DNA of 25,022 nt, taken from CALDTK01 sp041744755 (lineage in GTDB: Bacteria; Bacteroidota; Bacteroidia; Chitinophagales; Saprospiraceae). The position numbers were made by a program, and so were the translations under genes. Below, piece by piece: positions 1-6,852 of the stretch. The stretch's first letter is position 1. Each line of letters opens with the position of its first letter. The notes below the pieces were generated by a model. It had not been told where the DNA came from. It made no database searches and saw only the letters and a list, made by a program, of their open reading frames with translations. The stretch spans positions 1 through 25,022 of the forward strand of contig JBGTKC010000095.1 in NCBI GenBank assembly GCA_041744755.1, written 5' to 3'.

Positions 1-56
1 GCGGCACGCTGTCCCACCGAAAGGCCTGTGGAGCCGGTTCTAAGCAGTATGCAAGA

Positions 57-83
57 GTTGACTCGGGCTGGCATCGAGTCGAC
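57..83. terminator. Hairpin downstream of the small membrane protein gene
   Basis: A nine-base stem (GTTGACTCG against CGAGTCGAC, one G-U pair) encloses a nine-base loop just beyond the stop codon of the leftward gene at 91-333. There is no T-tract on the leftward strand, so it is at most a weak or bidirectional terminator. The first 56 bases of the window show nothing else that can be supported. Confidence 0.3.
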
Positions 84-90
84 CTAAACT

Positions 91-333
91 TCACTCACTC
101 CCCTCCAACTTCACCAACTTATTATACAGCCCCAACAGCAAAAAGGGCGCCGCCCACTGCCCGATAAACAGACTCCGGTCCCGATCCCCCTTGTACTGGA
201 AGTACAGCGACACGCCCATCGAACTGAGGGCCGACCACAAGAAGATATCGGACGGGAGCTTCGCGGTCTGGTGCTCGATCGCCTTGGCGAGCTTGCCTTC
301 ACGGTGTTCAGGGTTGTTGTTGTGCTTGGACAT
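91..333 (-). CDS. Small conserved membrane protein (hypothetical)
   Basis: This 80-residue protein starts at ATG (complement of 331-333) and stops at TGA. Its N-terminal third is hydrophilic and charged (PEHREGKLAKAIEHQTAKLP). It is followed by two hydrophobic stretches, about residues 30-47 (IFLWSALSSMGVSLYF) and 58-70 (IGQWAAPFLLLGLYNKL), so it is probably a small inner-membrane protein with two membrane segments. It resembles short uncharacterised proteins common in Bacteroidota that share the EKQTAKLPSD and GQWAPxxLxxGLYNKLVK patterns; this is recalled, not searched. No function is known. It stands alone, transcribed away from the sulfatase gene. Confidence 0.75.
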   Translation of the reverse strand: MSKHNNNPEHREGKLAKAIEHQTAKLPSDIFLWSALSSMGVSLYFQYKGDRDRSLFIGQWAAPFLLLGLYNKLVKLEGSE

Positions 334-559
334 GACGGTCGGTGGTTTTGGTGTGAACCCCCCTAACTACCGGCGCACGTGATAGTTTGACGAAGTGGCT
401 GCCCGGGGACGAGGCAGCCTGAGAACCCTGCACGAGGCTAGCGCATCCACGATCCGAGTTGGCGCATCCTCCGCCGTGCGCCAGCGTAATGCCGCGCTTG
501 CACTCAGCGGAAAGGTCAACGGCCGAAGGCTGGACTCGGCCGCGGCGGTGGCGGGCGCG

Positions 560-571
560 TACCTTCTCCCC
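560..571 (+). promoter_or_regulatory. TACCTTC box directly before the sulfatase start
   Basis: TACCTTCTCCCC lies immediately before the GTG at 572. The same TACCTTC-pyrimidine arrangement abuts the start codons at 2492 and 9844. It resembles the Bacteroidota -7 box (TAnnTTTG) and would put the transcript start at or near the start codon, implying a leaderless message. No clear -33 TTG is visible, so the promoter role is inferred. Confidence 0.35.
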
Positions 572-2299
572 GTGAAACTCACCGACGCCGGCTCCCTCCT
601 CGCGGTCGCGCTGTGCTGCGGCGCATGCGCGGCCGGTCTGACGGCGCCGACGAAGGGTTCCACCAGCGGCACGTCGCGTACGCGCCCCAACATCGTCTGG
701 CTCGTCGCCGAAGACCTATCCGCGCGGCTCCCCAGTTTCGGCGACAGCACCATCGCGACGCCACACCTCTCCCGCCTCGCCGCCGAGGGCATCCGCTATC
801 CCAACACCTTCTCCGTGTCCGGGGTCTGCTCCCCGTCCCGCGCCGCCCTCGCCACTGGGATGTACCCGATCTCGATCGGGGCGCACCACATGCGTACGCA
901 GTTCAACGTGGCGCAGCTGGCGAGCCTCGGGTTGCCGGAGTACGGAGCCGTTTTGCCGCAAGGCGTCCTCATGCTCTCGCAGCACCTCAGGAGAGCCGGC
1001 TACTACGTCACGAACAACGCCAAGACCGACTACCAATTCCAGGCACCCGCCAGCGCCTGGGACGACTCGAGCCCGCTGGCCGACTACCGCAACCGCGCGC
1101 CGAATCAGCCCTTTTTCGCCGTCTACAACTTCGACGTGACCCACGAGAGCCAGGTCTGGGGCGCGGAGGCGATTCACTACCGTTTTCGACCGGGCTTTCC
1201 GGACAGTGCCACGCTCGACCTGAGGTACAGTGCGCCCATGCCCGAAGCGCAACGTCCGGCTACCGACCCCGGCCTCGCCGTCGCCCTCCCGCCTTACCTC
1301 GTCGACGATGCCGCCTCGCGCGAGGACCTCCGCCGCGTGTACCGCAACGCAAAGACGATGGATGAGCAGGTGGGCTTCCTGCTCGCGCGCCTCCAGGCCG
1401 ACGGGCTGCTCGACAACACGATTATCGTCTGGTTCACCGACCACGGCGGACCGCTCCCGCGCGAGAAGCGCCTCTTGTACGACAGCGGCCTGCGCGTCCC
1501 GATGATCGTCCGCTGGCCCGACGGCTACCGCGCCGGCGCGATCGACTCTACACTCGTGAGCTTCGTCGACTTCCTCCCGACCACGCTCGCGATGGCGGGA
1601 GCGCCGCGGCCGGAGGTGGTCCAGGGTCAGGTCACCTTCGCGCGTAGTGGCAACGCGCCCCGGCGGTACGTCTTCGCCGCGAGCGACCGCCTCGACGAGG
1701 TCTACGACCGCATCCGTGCCGTACGTGACGACCGCTACAAGCTGTTGCGCAACTACTACCCCGACCGACCGTACTACCTCCCGCTCGCCTACCGCGAGCA
1801 GATGGCCTCGATGCAGTCGCTCCTCGCCGGCCAGCGCGCCGGGACGCTCACGTTCGCGCAGGCGCAATGGTTCCGCCCCACCAAGGACTCCGTGGAGCTC
1901 TTCGACACGCGTACCGATCCTTACGAGCTGCGGAATCTCGCGGAGAACGCGGCTTTCGCCAAAACGAGACAACGCCTTACCGCAGCGCTCGACCGTCACT
2001 TGGCCGCCGTCGGTGACCTGGGCGCGATCGACGAACGCGAGATGGTGCGGGCGTGGTGGGGCGGGCAGTCGGACAGTATGCCGGTGACCGAGCCGGTGTC
2101 GTTCGAGGCCACGACCTACGGTCTTCTCCTCGCGAGTCCGACTCCCGGGGCCTTCGTCGAGTACTGTTGGTCGGACGGCGATGCCTGCGATAGGTGGGTG
2201 CCGTACTGGGGCGCCGAACTACGGGCAGAGGGCCAGAAACGACTCGTGGCGCGGGCGCATCGGATCGGGTACCGCGCGAGTCCGACGGCAGTGGAGTGA
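572..2299 (+). CDS. Secreted sulfatase, arylsulfatase/heparan N-sulfatase-like
   Basis: The product is a probable formylglycine-dependent sulfatase that removes sulfate from a glycan or other organic sulfate ester in the periplasm or at the surface. From GTG 572 it has 575 residues. A hydrophobic signal segment (residues about 8-22, LLAVALCCGACAAG) is followed by RPNIVWLVAEDLS, the usual N-terminal metal-site strand. Cys86 sits in the CSPSR motif, the site converted to formylglycine. DHGGPLPREK and GLRVPMIVRWP match later sulfatase blocks, and LFDTRTDPYELRNLA is the typical region after the catalytic domain. The frame stays open to 395, but those 59 extra residues look like translated leader; GTG 572 gives a signal peptide and follows the TACCTTC box. 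Two copies of the dispersed hairpin element lie inside (948-965, 1951-1966). Substrate specificity cannot be read from the sequence. Confidence 0.85.
   Translation: MKLTDAGSLLAVALCCGACAAGLTAPTKGSTSGTSRTRPNIVWLVAEDLSARLPSFGDSTIATPHLSRLAAEGIRYPNTFSVSGVCSPSRAALATGMYPISIGAHHMRTQFNVAQLASLGLPEYGAVLPQGVLMLSQHLRRAGYYVTNNAKTDYQFQAPASAWDDSSPLADYRNRAPNQPFFAVYNFDVTHESQVWGAEAIHYRFRPGFPDSATLDLRYSAPMPEAQRPATDPGLAVALPPYLVDDAASREDLRRVYRNAKTMDEQVGFLLARLQADGLLDNTIIVWFTDHGGPLPREKRLLYDSGLRVPMIVRWPDGYRAGAIDSTLVSFVDFLPTTLAMAGAPRPEVVQGQVTFARSGNAPRRYVFAASDRLDEVYDRIRAVRDDRYKLLRNYYPDRPYYLPLAYREQMASMQSLLAGQRAGTLTFAQAQWFRPTKDSVELFDTRTDPYELRNLAENAAFAKTRQRLTAALDRHLAAVGDLGAIDEREMVRAWWGGQSDSMPVTEPVSFEATTYGLLLASPTPGAFVEYCWSDGDACDRWVPYWGAELRAEGQKRLVARAHRIGYRASPTAVE
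948..965 (-). repeat. Dispersed mini-hairpin element (variant loop)
   Basis: On the minus strand this reads GCC-TTGC-GGC-AAAACGG: stem GCC/GGC with a TTGC loop. It lies in the sulfatase gene, where it encodes V-L-P-Q-G. The TTGC loop recurs at 19073-19090. It is one of the less certain copies. Confidence 0.45.
1951..1966 (+). repeat. Dispersed mini-hairpin element
   Basis: GGC-TTTC-GCC-AAAACG, stem type GGC/GCC. It lies in the sense direction of the sulfatase gene, encoding A-F-A-K-T near the C-terminal part. Confidence 0.6.
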
Positions 2300-2480
2300 G
2301 ACGAGCGCTTCGCGAGACGAAGGTGCTGGCCACATGGGTCTGTCCAACGATAGCACCCTCCCATTGACAGATCCGCTCGAGATCCTTGGATTCGTCCAGC
2401 AATGCACTTGCGACCCTGGTTGAACACGGACCCACGAGAGACCAGAAGCCGGTCGTAGGCCTCCTCGCACACTGCCCGCC

Positions 2481-2491
2481 TACCTTCCCCC
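2481..2491 (+). promoter_or_regulatory. TACCTTC box directly before the AsmA-like gene
   Basis: TACCTTCCCCC abuts the ATG at 2492, as at 572 and 9844. It is a candidate -7 box for a leaderless transcript. The 190 bases between the sulfatase stop and this box show no other recognisable signal. Confidence 0.35.
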
Positions 2492-4672
2492 ATGTCATCA
2501 CCCGACCGCAATTTTCTTGTTAAGCGCCTCGGTATCGCCCTGGCGAGCATCCTCGGGCTGTTGCTCGTCGCCGTCCTCACCGCTGGCCTCTGGCTCCCGC
2601 CCATCGCTAGATTGCGCCTCATCGAACTGGTCGACGAGCGTTCCGGCGGGCAGTACGCACTGCAACTCGGCGACCTCGACCTTGGACTCTGGGCGGGTTC
2701 GGTGAGCGCGAAGGACGTCTCCTTCGCGCCAACCAGTCATCGGGCCGCGCTTGACAGCGCCGCGCAAATGACCGGTGGCACTATCGTCGCCGCTGAGCTC
2801 GCCCAGGCTCGTCTCTCGGGCATCAATTGGTGGTCCCTGATTTTCTCGCGACAACTCGAGGCCGACCTCTTCGCCCTCGACAAACCTCGCTTTAGCCTCA
2901 CGACCTACGAGTCCTCGAGTGACAGCGACACGGGCAAAACTGACAACCGCAGCGACTCTACGTCCAGCTCAGGCCCCCTAGGTCAGAAACTCGCCGCCCT
3001 CCACATCTCCGAAGTCCAAATCACCGGCGCCTACGTCGACTGGGGCCACACGCTCGACTCGGTCGACTCGGAGATGTCGGTGGATGGACTCAATCTCACG
3101 GTGCGCGACCTGCGACTCGACAGTTTCTCCATCCGCGAGCAGCCCACCCGCGTCTACGACTCCTTCACGCTCGGCGTCCGCGGCGTGCGCTACGAGTTGC
3201 CGGACAGCGTCCACGTCGTCGAGTTCGCCAGGGCGGAGTTCGACAGCCGCGGGGGACAACTGCGTCTGGCGAGTTTTGGCGTAAGCCCCCGAATTAGCGA
3301 CCACGACTTCCTCGCCCTCGCCGACGGACCTCCCGGACGGCTCGACCTCACCGCCACCGAGGTCCTGCTCGACGACTTCCGACTCGGCGAGTTTTTGCGC
3401 AAGCGCACCTACCGCGCGCGGACATTCCGTACGGATAGCCTCACGGCCGATGTCCTACTCGCCGCGCCGTCGAGCGGCGGTAGGCAAGGTGGAGGCAATA
3501 CCAAGCTCGGGGTCGACCTGCGGCTCGACAGTCTCGACCTCCGCGGCATGCGCCTGTCCCTGCGCCGCGCACAGCCCGCCACGACCATCGAAGTTCCGCA
3601 GGCCGAACTGCTGCTCGTCGACATTCGTACGCACCCGGATTCGAGCCGCCCCGAACTCCAGATCGCCGATGCCGAGATGCGGATCAACGCGTTCGACTAC
3701 GCCGTGCCGGGCACGGATCAGGTGGTAGGCTTCGAGCGCGCGGTGATGAACTACGCCGGACGCAGCGCGGCGGTCGATGGTCTACGTTACGGCCCGGCGG
3801 ACGAGTCACGGAGTCGCGGGAGCAAGCGCCTCACCCTCGTGATCGAGGCCGAGCGGGTCGCCCTAGCGCAACTCGACGTGGAGGCGCTTTGGACGGAGGG
3901 GCGCCTTTCGGCAAAACAGGTCACCGTCGAAGGATTCGAGCTGGAGGCGAACACGAATCTCACCATCGCCTCCACGCGCAACGGCGCCCGCATCCCGCAC
4001 GAGCTCGTCGAGTTGCACAAACTCCCCATCGATTTGGCCCTCGCGAAGGTCGAAGTCGAGCGCGCGCAGATCCGCTACCGCCGCATCACGGCCGACACCG
4101 ATGTCACGCTGAGTTTCGAGGACACCTACGCGAGCATTTACGACGTGTACACGGCGCCAGGTCGGCTTTCGCCAAAACCTGCGGCGCGGGCTACGGCCGA
4201 CATCCGGACGGTCTTCGAGGGCAAACTGCCGGTGCAGGTGAAGATCCTCTGGCCCAACGGCAGCGGCGTCCCCTACGACCTCGAGGCCTCGACCGGGGCA
4301 ATCGACCTGGCCCGCGTCAATGACATCGTCGAACCCCTCGCCAAAATCCGCATCGAGTCCGGGCGCCTCGAGCGCCTGGCCTTCGACTTCCGTGCCGACG
4401 AGCGCAGGGGGAGCGGACGCCTGACGGCGAGCTATAAGGGCTTTCGCATCAACCTCCTCGACAAGTCCGGTGACGACAAGGATGTCCTTTCGTTGATCTC
4501 CAACGTAGCCGCCGTCAACGAGGACAGCGCCGGGCGCAGCGGCCCGATCAGCGACCGCCGCGAGGACAGCGAGTCGATGTGGGCGCACTGGTGGGAGTTG
4601 ATCCGTAGTGGATTGGTGGAGGTTGCCCTCACCGATCTGGGGGAGTCGCAGATGAAGAAGCAGACCAAGTAG
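2492..4672 (+). CDS. AsmA-like / DUF748-type membrane-anchored protein
   Basis: This is a 726-residue protein with one N-terminal membrane segment (about residues 12-36, IALASILGLLLVAVLTAGLWL) and a very long periplasmic part. The layout resembles the AsmA/DUF748 family: a single anchor, then LxLGDLDLGLWAGSVSAKDVSF and repeated beta-strand units of the type VxxGxxLxLxxLxLDS. Family members are linked to outer-membrane lipid or protein assembly, but no specific role can be assigned here. A low-complexity Ser/Asp/Thr stretch (about residues 136-154) separates two domains. Two copies of the dispersed hairpin element fall in the gene (3902-3920 and 4163-4181), encoding R-L-S-A-K-Q and R-L-S-P-K-P. 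It stands alone between the sulfatase and the tRNA gene. Family assignment rests on architecture and strand pattern, not on a search. Confidence 0.7.
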   Translation: MSSPDRNFLVKRLGIALASILGLLLVAVLTAGLWLPPIARLRLIELVDERSGGQYALQLGDLDLGLWAGSVSAKDVSFAPTSHRAALDSAAQMTGGTIVAAELAQARLSGINWWSLIFSRQLEADLFALDKPRFSLTTYESSSDSDTGKTDNRSDSTSSSGPLGQKLAALHISEVQITGAYVDWGHTLDSVDSEMSVDGLNLTVRDLRLDSFSIREQPTRVYDSFTLGVRGVRYELPDSVHVVEFARAEFDSRGGQLRLASFGVSPRISDHDFLALADGPPGRLDLTATEVLLDDFRLGEFLRKRTYRARTFRTDSLTADVLLAAPSSGGRQGGGNTKLGVDLRLDSLDLRGMRLSLRRAQPATTIEVPQAELLLVDIRTHPDSSRPELQIADAEMRINAFDYAVPGTDQVVGFERAVMNYAGRSAAVDGLRYGPADESRSRGSKRLTLVIEAERVALAQLDVEALWTEGRLSAKQVTVEGFELEANTNLTIASTRNGARIPHELVELHKLPIDLALAKVEVERAQIRYRRITADTDVTLSFEDTYASIYDVYTAPGRLSPKPAARATADIRTVFEGKLPVQVKILWPNGSGVPYDLEASTGAIDLARVNDIVEPLAKIRIESGRLERLAFDFRADERRGSGRLTASYKGFRINLLDKSGDDKDVLSLISNVAAVNEDSAGRSGPISDRREDSESMWAHWWELIRSGLVEVALTDLGESQMKKQTK
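3902..3920 (+). repeat. Dispersed mini-hairpin element
   Basis: GCC-TTTC-GGC-AAAAC, stem type GCC/GGC. It is in the sense direction within the AsmA-like gene and encodes L-S-A-K-Q. Confidence 0.65.
4163..4181 (+). repeat. Dispersed mini-hairpin element
   Basis: GGC-TTTC-GCC-AAAACCTG, stem type GGC/GCC with the full AAAACCTG tail. It is in the sense direction within the AsmA-like gene and encodes L-S-P-K-P. Confidence 0.65.
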
Positions 4673-4749
4673 AGATCGGTATGGGGCAAGCCGATAAAAT
4701 TACCTGCCCGGTGCGAGCGCATCGCCACTACGATATGCATCCGCCGCCG

Positions 4750-4757
4750 TAGCTTTG
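4750..4757 (+). promoter_or_regulatory. -7 promoter box of the tRNA-Gly gene
   Basis: TAGCTTTG is an exact match to the Bacteroidota -7 consensus TAnnTTTG and ends 12 bases before the tRNA. No convincing -33 TTG is visible at the usual spacing. Confidence 0.5.
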
Positions 4758-4769
4758 TGCCCTACCCTT

Positions 4770-4842
4770 GCGAGAATAGCTCAGTTGGTAGAGCATCAGC
4801 TTCCCAAGCTGAGGGTCGCGAGTTCGAATCTCGTTTCTCGCT
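4770..4842 (+). tRNA. tRNA-Gly, anticodon CCC
   Basis: This 73-base tRNA folds into a standard cloverleaf. The acceptor stem GCGAGAA pairs perfectly with TTCTCGC. The D arm is GCTC/GAGC with an AGTTGGTA loop. The anticodon stem TCAGC/GCTGA holds the loop TTCCCAA, giving anticodon CCC at 4803-4805, which reads the glycine codon GGG. The T arm is GCGAG-TTCGAAT-CTCGT, and the discriminator base is T. The 3' CCA is not encoded and must be added enzymatically. Confidence 0.97.
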
Positions 4843-4844
4843 CT

Positions 4845-4882
4845 AAAGCCCGTCCGGATATCATCCGGGCGGGCTTTTTTTT
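4845..4882 (+). terminator. Intrinsic terminator of the tRNA-Gly gene
   Basis: A nearly perfect hairpin (AAAGCCCG-T-CCGGAT paired with ATCCGG-G-CGGGCTTT around the loop ATC) is followed by a run of eight T, starting two bases after the tRNA. This is the clearest terminator in the window. Confidence 0.92.
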
Positions 4883-4996
4883 GATCGTGGCGCAACGCGG
4901 TTCGGAGTCGCACCAAGGGTTCAGCCCCGGCGCTGGGCCACAGCCGCCCCGCCCCCCCCTCTCGATTTTTCCCCCTACGTCAACCGATTGTTGTGC

Positions 4997-5004
4997 TACA
5001 TTTG
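4997..5004 (+). promoter_or_regulatory. -7 promoter box of the DUF1080 operon
   Basis: TACATTTG matches the Bacteroidota -7 consensus TAnnTTTG exactly. Transcription would start near 5011, giving a leader of about 20 bases before the ATG at 5030. A closely similar stretch, CACATTTGGT, precedes the TonB receptor gene. Confidence 0.6.
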
Positions 5005-5029
5005 GTCTCAACCCTTTTGTTCGCCAAAC

Positions 5030-5752
5030 ATGAATTTTACCCGAACATTCCTCGCCGTCACAGCCATCGGCGCGCTAATCAGCTGTACCGACAAAGCCAC
5101 CCCCGCGGTGTCGACGACCGACCGAACCGCCACTCGGTCCGACGGCGACTGGGTCACCCTCATCGGCAGTGACCAGTCTACGCTCGCGAATTGGGAGATG
5201 TACAGCCAGGACCAGATTGAAGGTTGGGAGCTGAAAAACGGTGAACTCCACGCCAACGGCGCCGGGTGGGACGCCCGCAAGGACCTCGTGACGAAGCGCG
5301 ACTACGAGGACTTCGAGCTCGAACTCGAGTGGCGCATCGACTCCGCCAACAGCTCCGGGATCTTCTACCACGTCAACAAGGACGGCGTCCACGAGATCTA
5401 CGAACTCGCCCCCGAGTACCAGGTCATGGACGACCGCAACTGGCCCTCGCCCCTGGAGCCCAACCAAAAGGTAGCCGGCAACTACGCCATGCACGGCACG
5501 AGCGTCGACGCCACCAAGCCCTTCGGCCAGTGGAACGCTGCCCGTATTAAGGTCAAAGGCGACCACGTGGAGCACTGGCTCAACGGCCAAAAGGTAGTGG
5601 AATTCGAAAAGGGCGATCCCGACTGGCAAAGCCGCAAGGCTGGTGGGAAGTGGGCAGACGTAGCCGATTACGCTTCCGCTAAAACCGGTCGCATCGGCCT
5701 CCAGAACGCCGGTAAAGTCGCCTACCGCAACGTCCGCATTCGCGAGCTTTAG
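5030..5752 (+). CDS. DUF1080 lipoprotein (3-keto-disaccharide hydrolase family)
   Basis: The 240-residue product is a predicted lipoprotein: a short hydrophobic signal ends in L-I-S-C with Cys19 as the lipidated residue, so it should sit in the envelope. The rest is one DUF1080 domain (PF06439), a concanavalin-like beta-sandwich: DWVTLIGSDQSTLANWEMY at the start, FELELEWRIDSANSSGIFYHV, PEYQVMDD, WNAARIKVKGDHVEHWLNGQKVVEFE, and the closing GRIGLQNAG-KVAYRNVRIREL. Members have been shown to act on 3-keto-glycosides, and the Gfo/Idh/MocA gene downstream fits that pathway. Start ATG 5030 is chosen for the lipobox and the promoter box at 4997. A weak hairpin-like element lies at 5671-5687. The exact substrate is not known. 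Confidence 0.88.
   Translation: MNFTRTFLAVTAIGALISCTDKATPAVSTTDRTATRSDGDWVTLIGSDQSTLANWEMYSQDQIEGWELKNGELHANGAGWDARKDLVTKRDYEDFELELEWRIDSANSSGIFYHVNKDGVHEIYELAPEYQVMDDRNWPSPLEPNQKVAGNYAMHGTSVDATKPFGQWNAARIKVKGDHVEHWLNGQKVVEFEKGDPDWQSRKAGGKWADVADYASAKTGRIGLQNAGKVAYRNVRIREL
5671..5687 (+). repeat. Degenerate mini-hairpin element
   Basis: C-GC-TTCC-GC-T-AAAACCG: stem reduced to GC/GC with one extra T before the AAAACC tail. It encodes S-A-K-T near the end of the DUF1080 gene. This is a weak copy. Confidence 0.3.
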
Positions 5753-5932
5753 CCCTCCACAACCACCTCCCGAAGCACCCCAGCAAGGCACGCAACACGC
5801 GGTAGAAAAACAATCCTCGCTGCGCAGCAGCTCCAGAGATTCCCCCACGGGGGCTGGGGGGGACCACGCCCCCAATACCCGCCCAGAACAGCCTTTCAGA
5901 AGATAAGCCCCTCAACTCTAAAGCACCTCCCC

Positions 5933-6844
5933 ATCAAAGCACTAATCACCACCCTCCTCGCCCTCCCCCTCGTCCTCGCCGCCCAGCCCCCCAACGTCAT
6001 CTCGACCCTCGAGGTGTTCGACATCACCGACAACACCCGATCTACGGTCTACACCGAGGACGCCCACTTCGAAGCACCTAACTGGAGTCCCGATGGGAAG
6101 TACTTCATCATCAACCAGGGCGGTAGCCTCTACCGCGTCCACATGGACGGCCGCAAGGACAAGATCAACACCGGCTTCGCGACCCGCTGCAACAACGATC
6201 ACGGTATCTCGCCGGACGGCAAAACGATTGCCCTGAGCCACAACCTCGAGGACGGTCCCGACGGCTGGCTCACGTCCTGCATCTTCACCGTCCCCCTCGA
6301 GGGCGGCACCCCGAAGCGCGTCACGGAGAATACGCCGTCCTTTTGGCACGGCTGGTCGCCCGACAGCAAGACCGTGGCTTACACCGCGCAGCGCGACGGG
6401 GCCTTCAACATCCACACCGTCCCGGTCGCCGGCGGGAAGGAGACCAAGCTCACGGACTCCCCCACCCTAGACGACGGACCGACCTACGCCACCGACGGCG
6501 AACACATCTACTACAACTCGGTCGTCTCCGGCTCGATGGACATCTGGCGCATGCACGCCGATGGCACCAACAAGGAGATGCTCACCGATGACGGCTACTC
6601 CAACTGGTTCGCGCAGCCCTCGCCCGACGGCAAGCACTTCGTCTTCATTTCCTACCTCGAGGACCAGGGCGGCGCACACCCGGCCATGAAGGAAGTCGTG
6701 CTGCGGCTCTACAACCTCGAGAACCACTCCATCCGCACGCTCTGCGGCATGACCGGGGGCCAGGGTACCCTGAACGTCCCCTCCTGGTCGCCCGACGGCA
6801 CCAAGTTCGCCTTCGTGAGCTATCGATACAAACCAACAAAATAA
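5933..6844 (+). CDS. TolB-like PD40 beta-propeller protein, apparent ATC start
   Basis: This is a predicted periplasmic protein built from TolB/PD40 propeller blades: NWSPDGKYFIINQGGSLYRV, GISPDGKTIALS, GWSPDSKTVAYTAQRDGAFNI, PSPDGKHFVFISY and SWSPDGTKFAFVSY. Its role is unknown; such proteins are often coded beside DUF1080 proteins and oxidoreductases. The first conventional start in frame is GTG 6014, which lacks any signal peptide. Reading upstream from there gives A-L-I-T-T-L-L-A-L-P-L-V-L-A-A-Q, a clear signal peptide, preceded by ATC-AAA where ATG-AAA would be expected. No ATG, GTG or TTG was found in frame across the preceding gap to about 5800. The start given here (303 residues) is therefore inferred. 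The next gene begins eight bases after the stop, so they are probably co-transcribed. The 180 bases upstream hold no gene. Confidence 0.8.
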   Translation: MKALITTLLALPLVLAAQPPNVISTLEVFDITDNTRSTVYTEDAHFEAPNWSPDGKYFIINQGGSLYRVHMDGRKDKINTGFATRCNNDHGISPDGKTIALSHNLEDGPDGWLTSCIFTVPLEGGTPKRVTENTPSFWHGWSPDSKTVAYTAQRDGAFNIHTVPVAGGKETKLTDSPTLDDGPTYATDGEHIYYNSVVSGSMDIWRMHADGTNKEMLTDDGYSNWFAQPSPDGKHFVFISYLEDQGGAHPAMKEVVLRLYNLENHSIRTLCGMTGGQGTLNVPSWSPDGTKFAFVSYRYKPTK

Positions 6845-6852
6845 TTATTGAT

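Noticed and set aside
395..571. Upstream extension of the sulfatase frame
   Set aside because: The 59 extra residues lack family similarity and would bury the signal peptide; GTG 572 with the TACCTTC box is a better start.
3391..3405. GTTTTTGCGCAAGCGCA in the AsmA-like gene as an element copy
   Set aside because: Short stem, different loop and an extra A in the tail; too degenerate to count.
5841..5880. G/C-run hairpins between the DUF1080 and TolB-like genes as a terminator
   Set aside because: The runs can pair in several ways, the tightest form has only a two-base loop, and there is no T-tract; the genes probably belong to one operon.
6210..6226. GCC-GGAC-GGC-AAAAC as another hairpin element
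   Set aside because: The loop does not match and the sequence encodes the S-P-D-G-K motif typical of PD40 blades, which explains it. The similar stretch at 22513-22528 (loop ACGG) was left out for the same loop mismatch.
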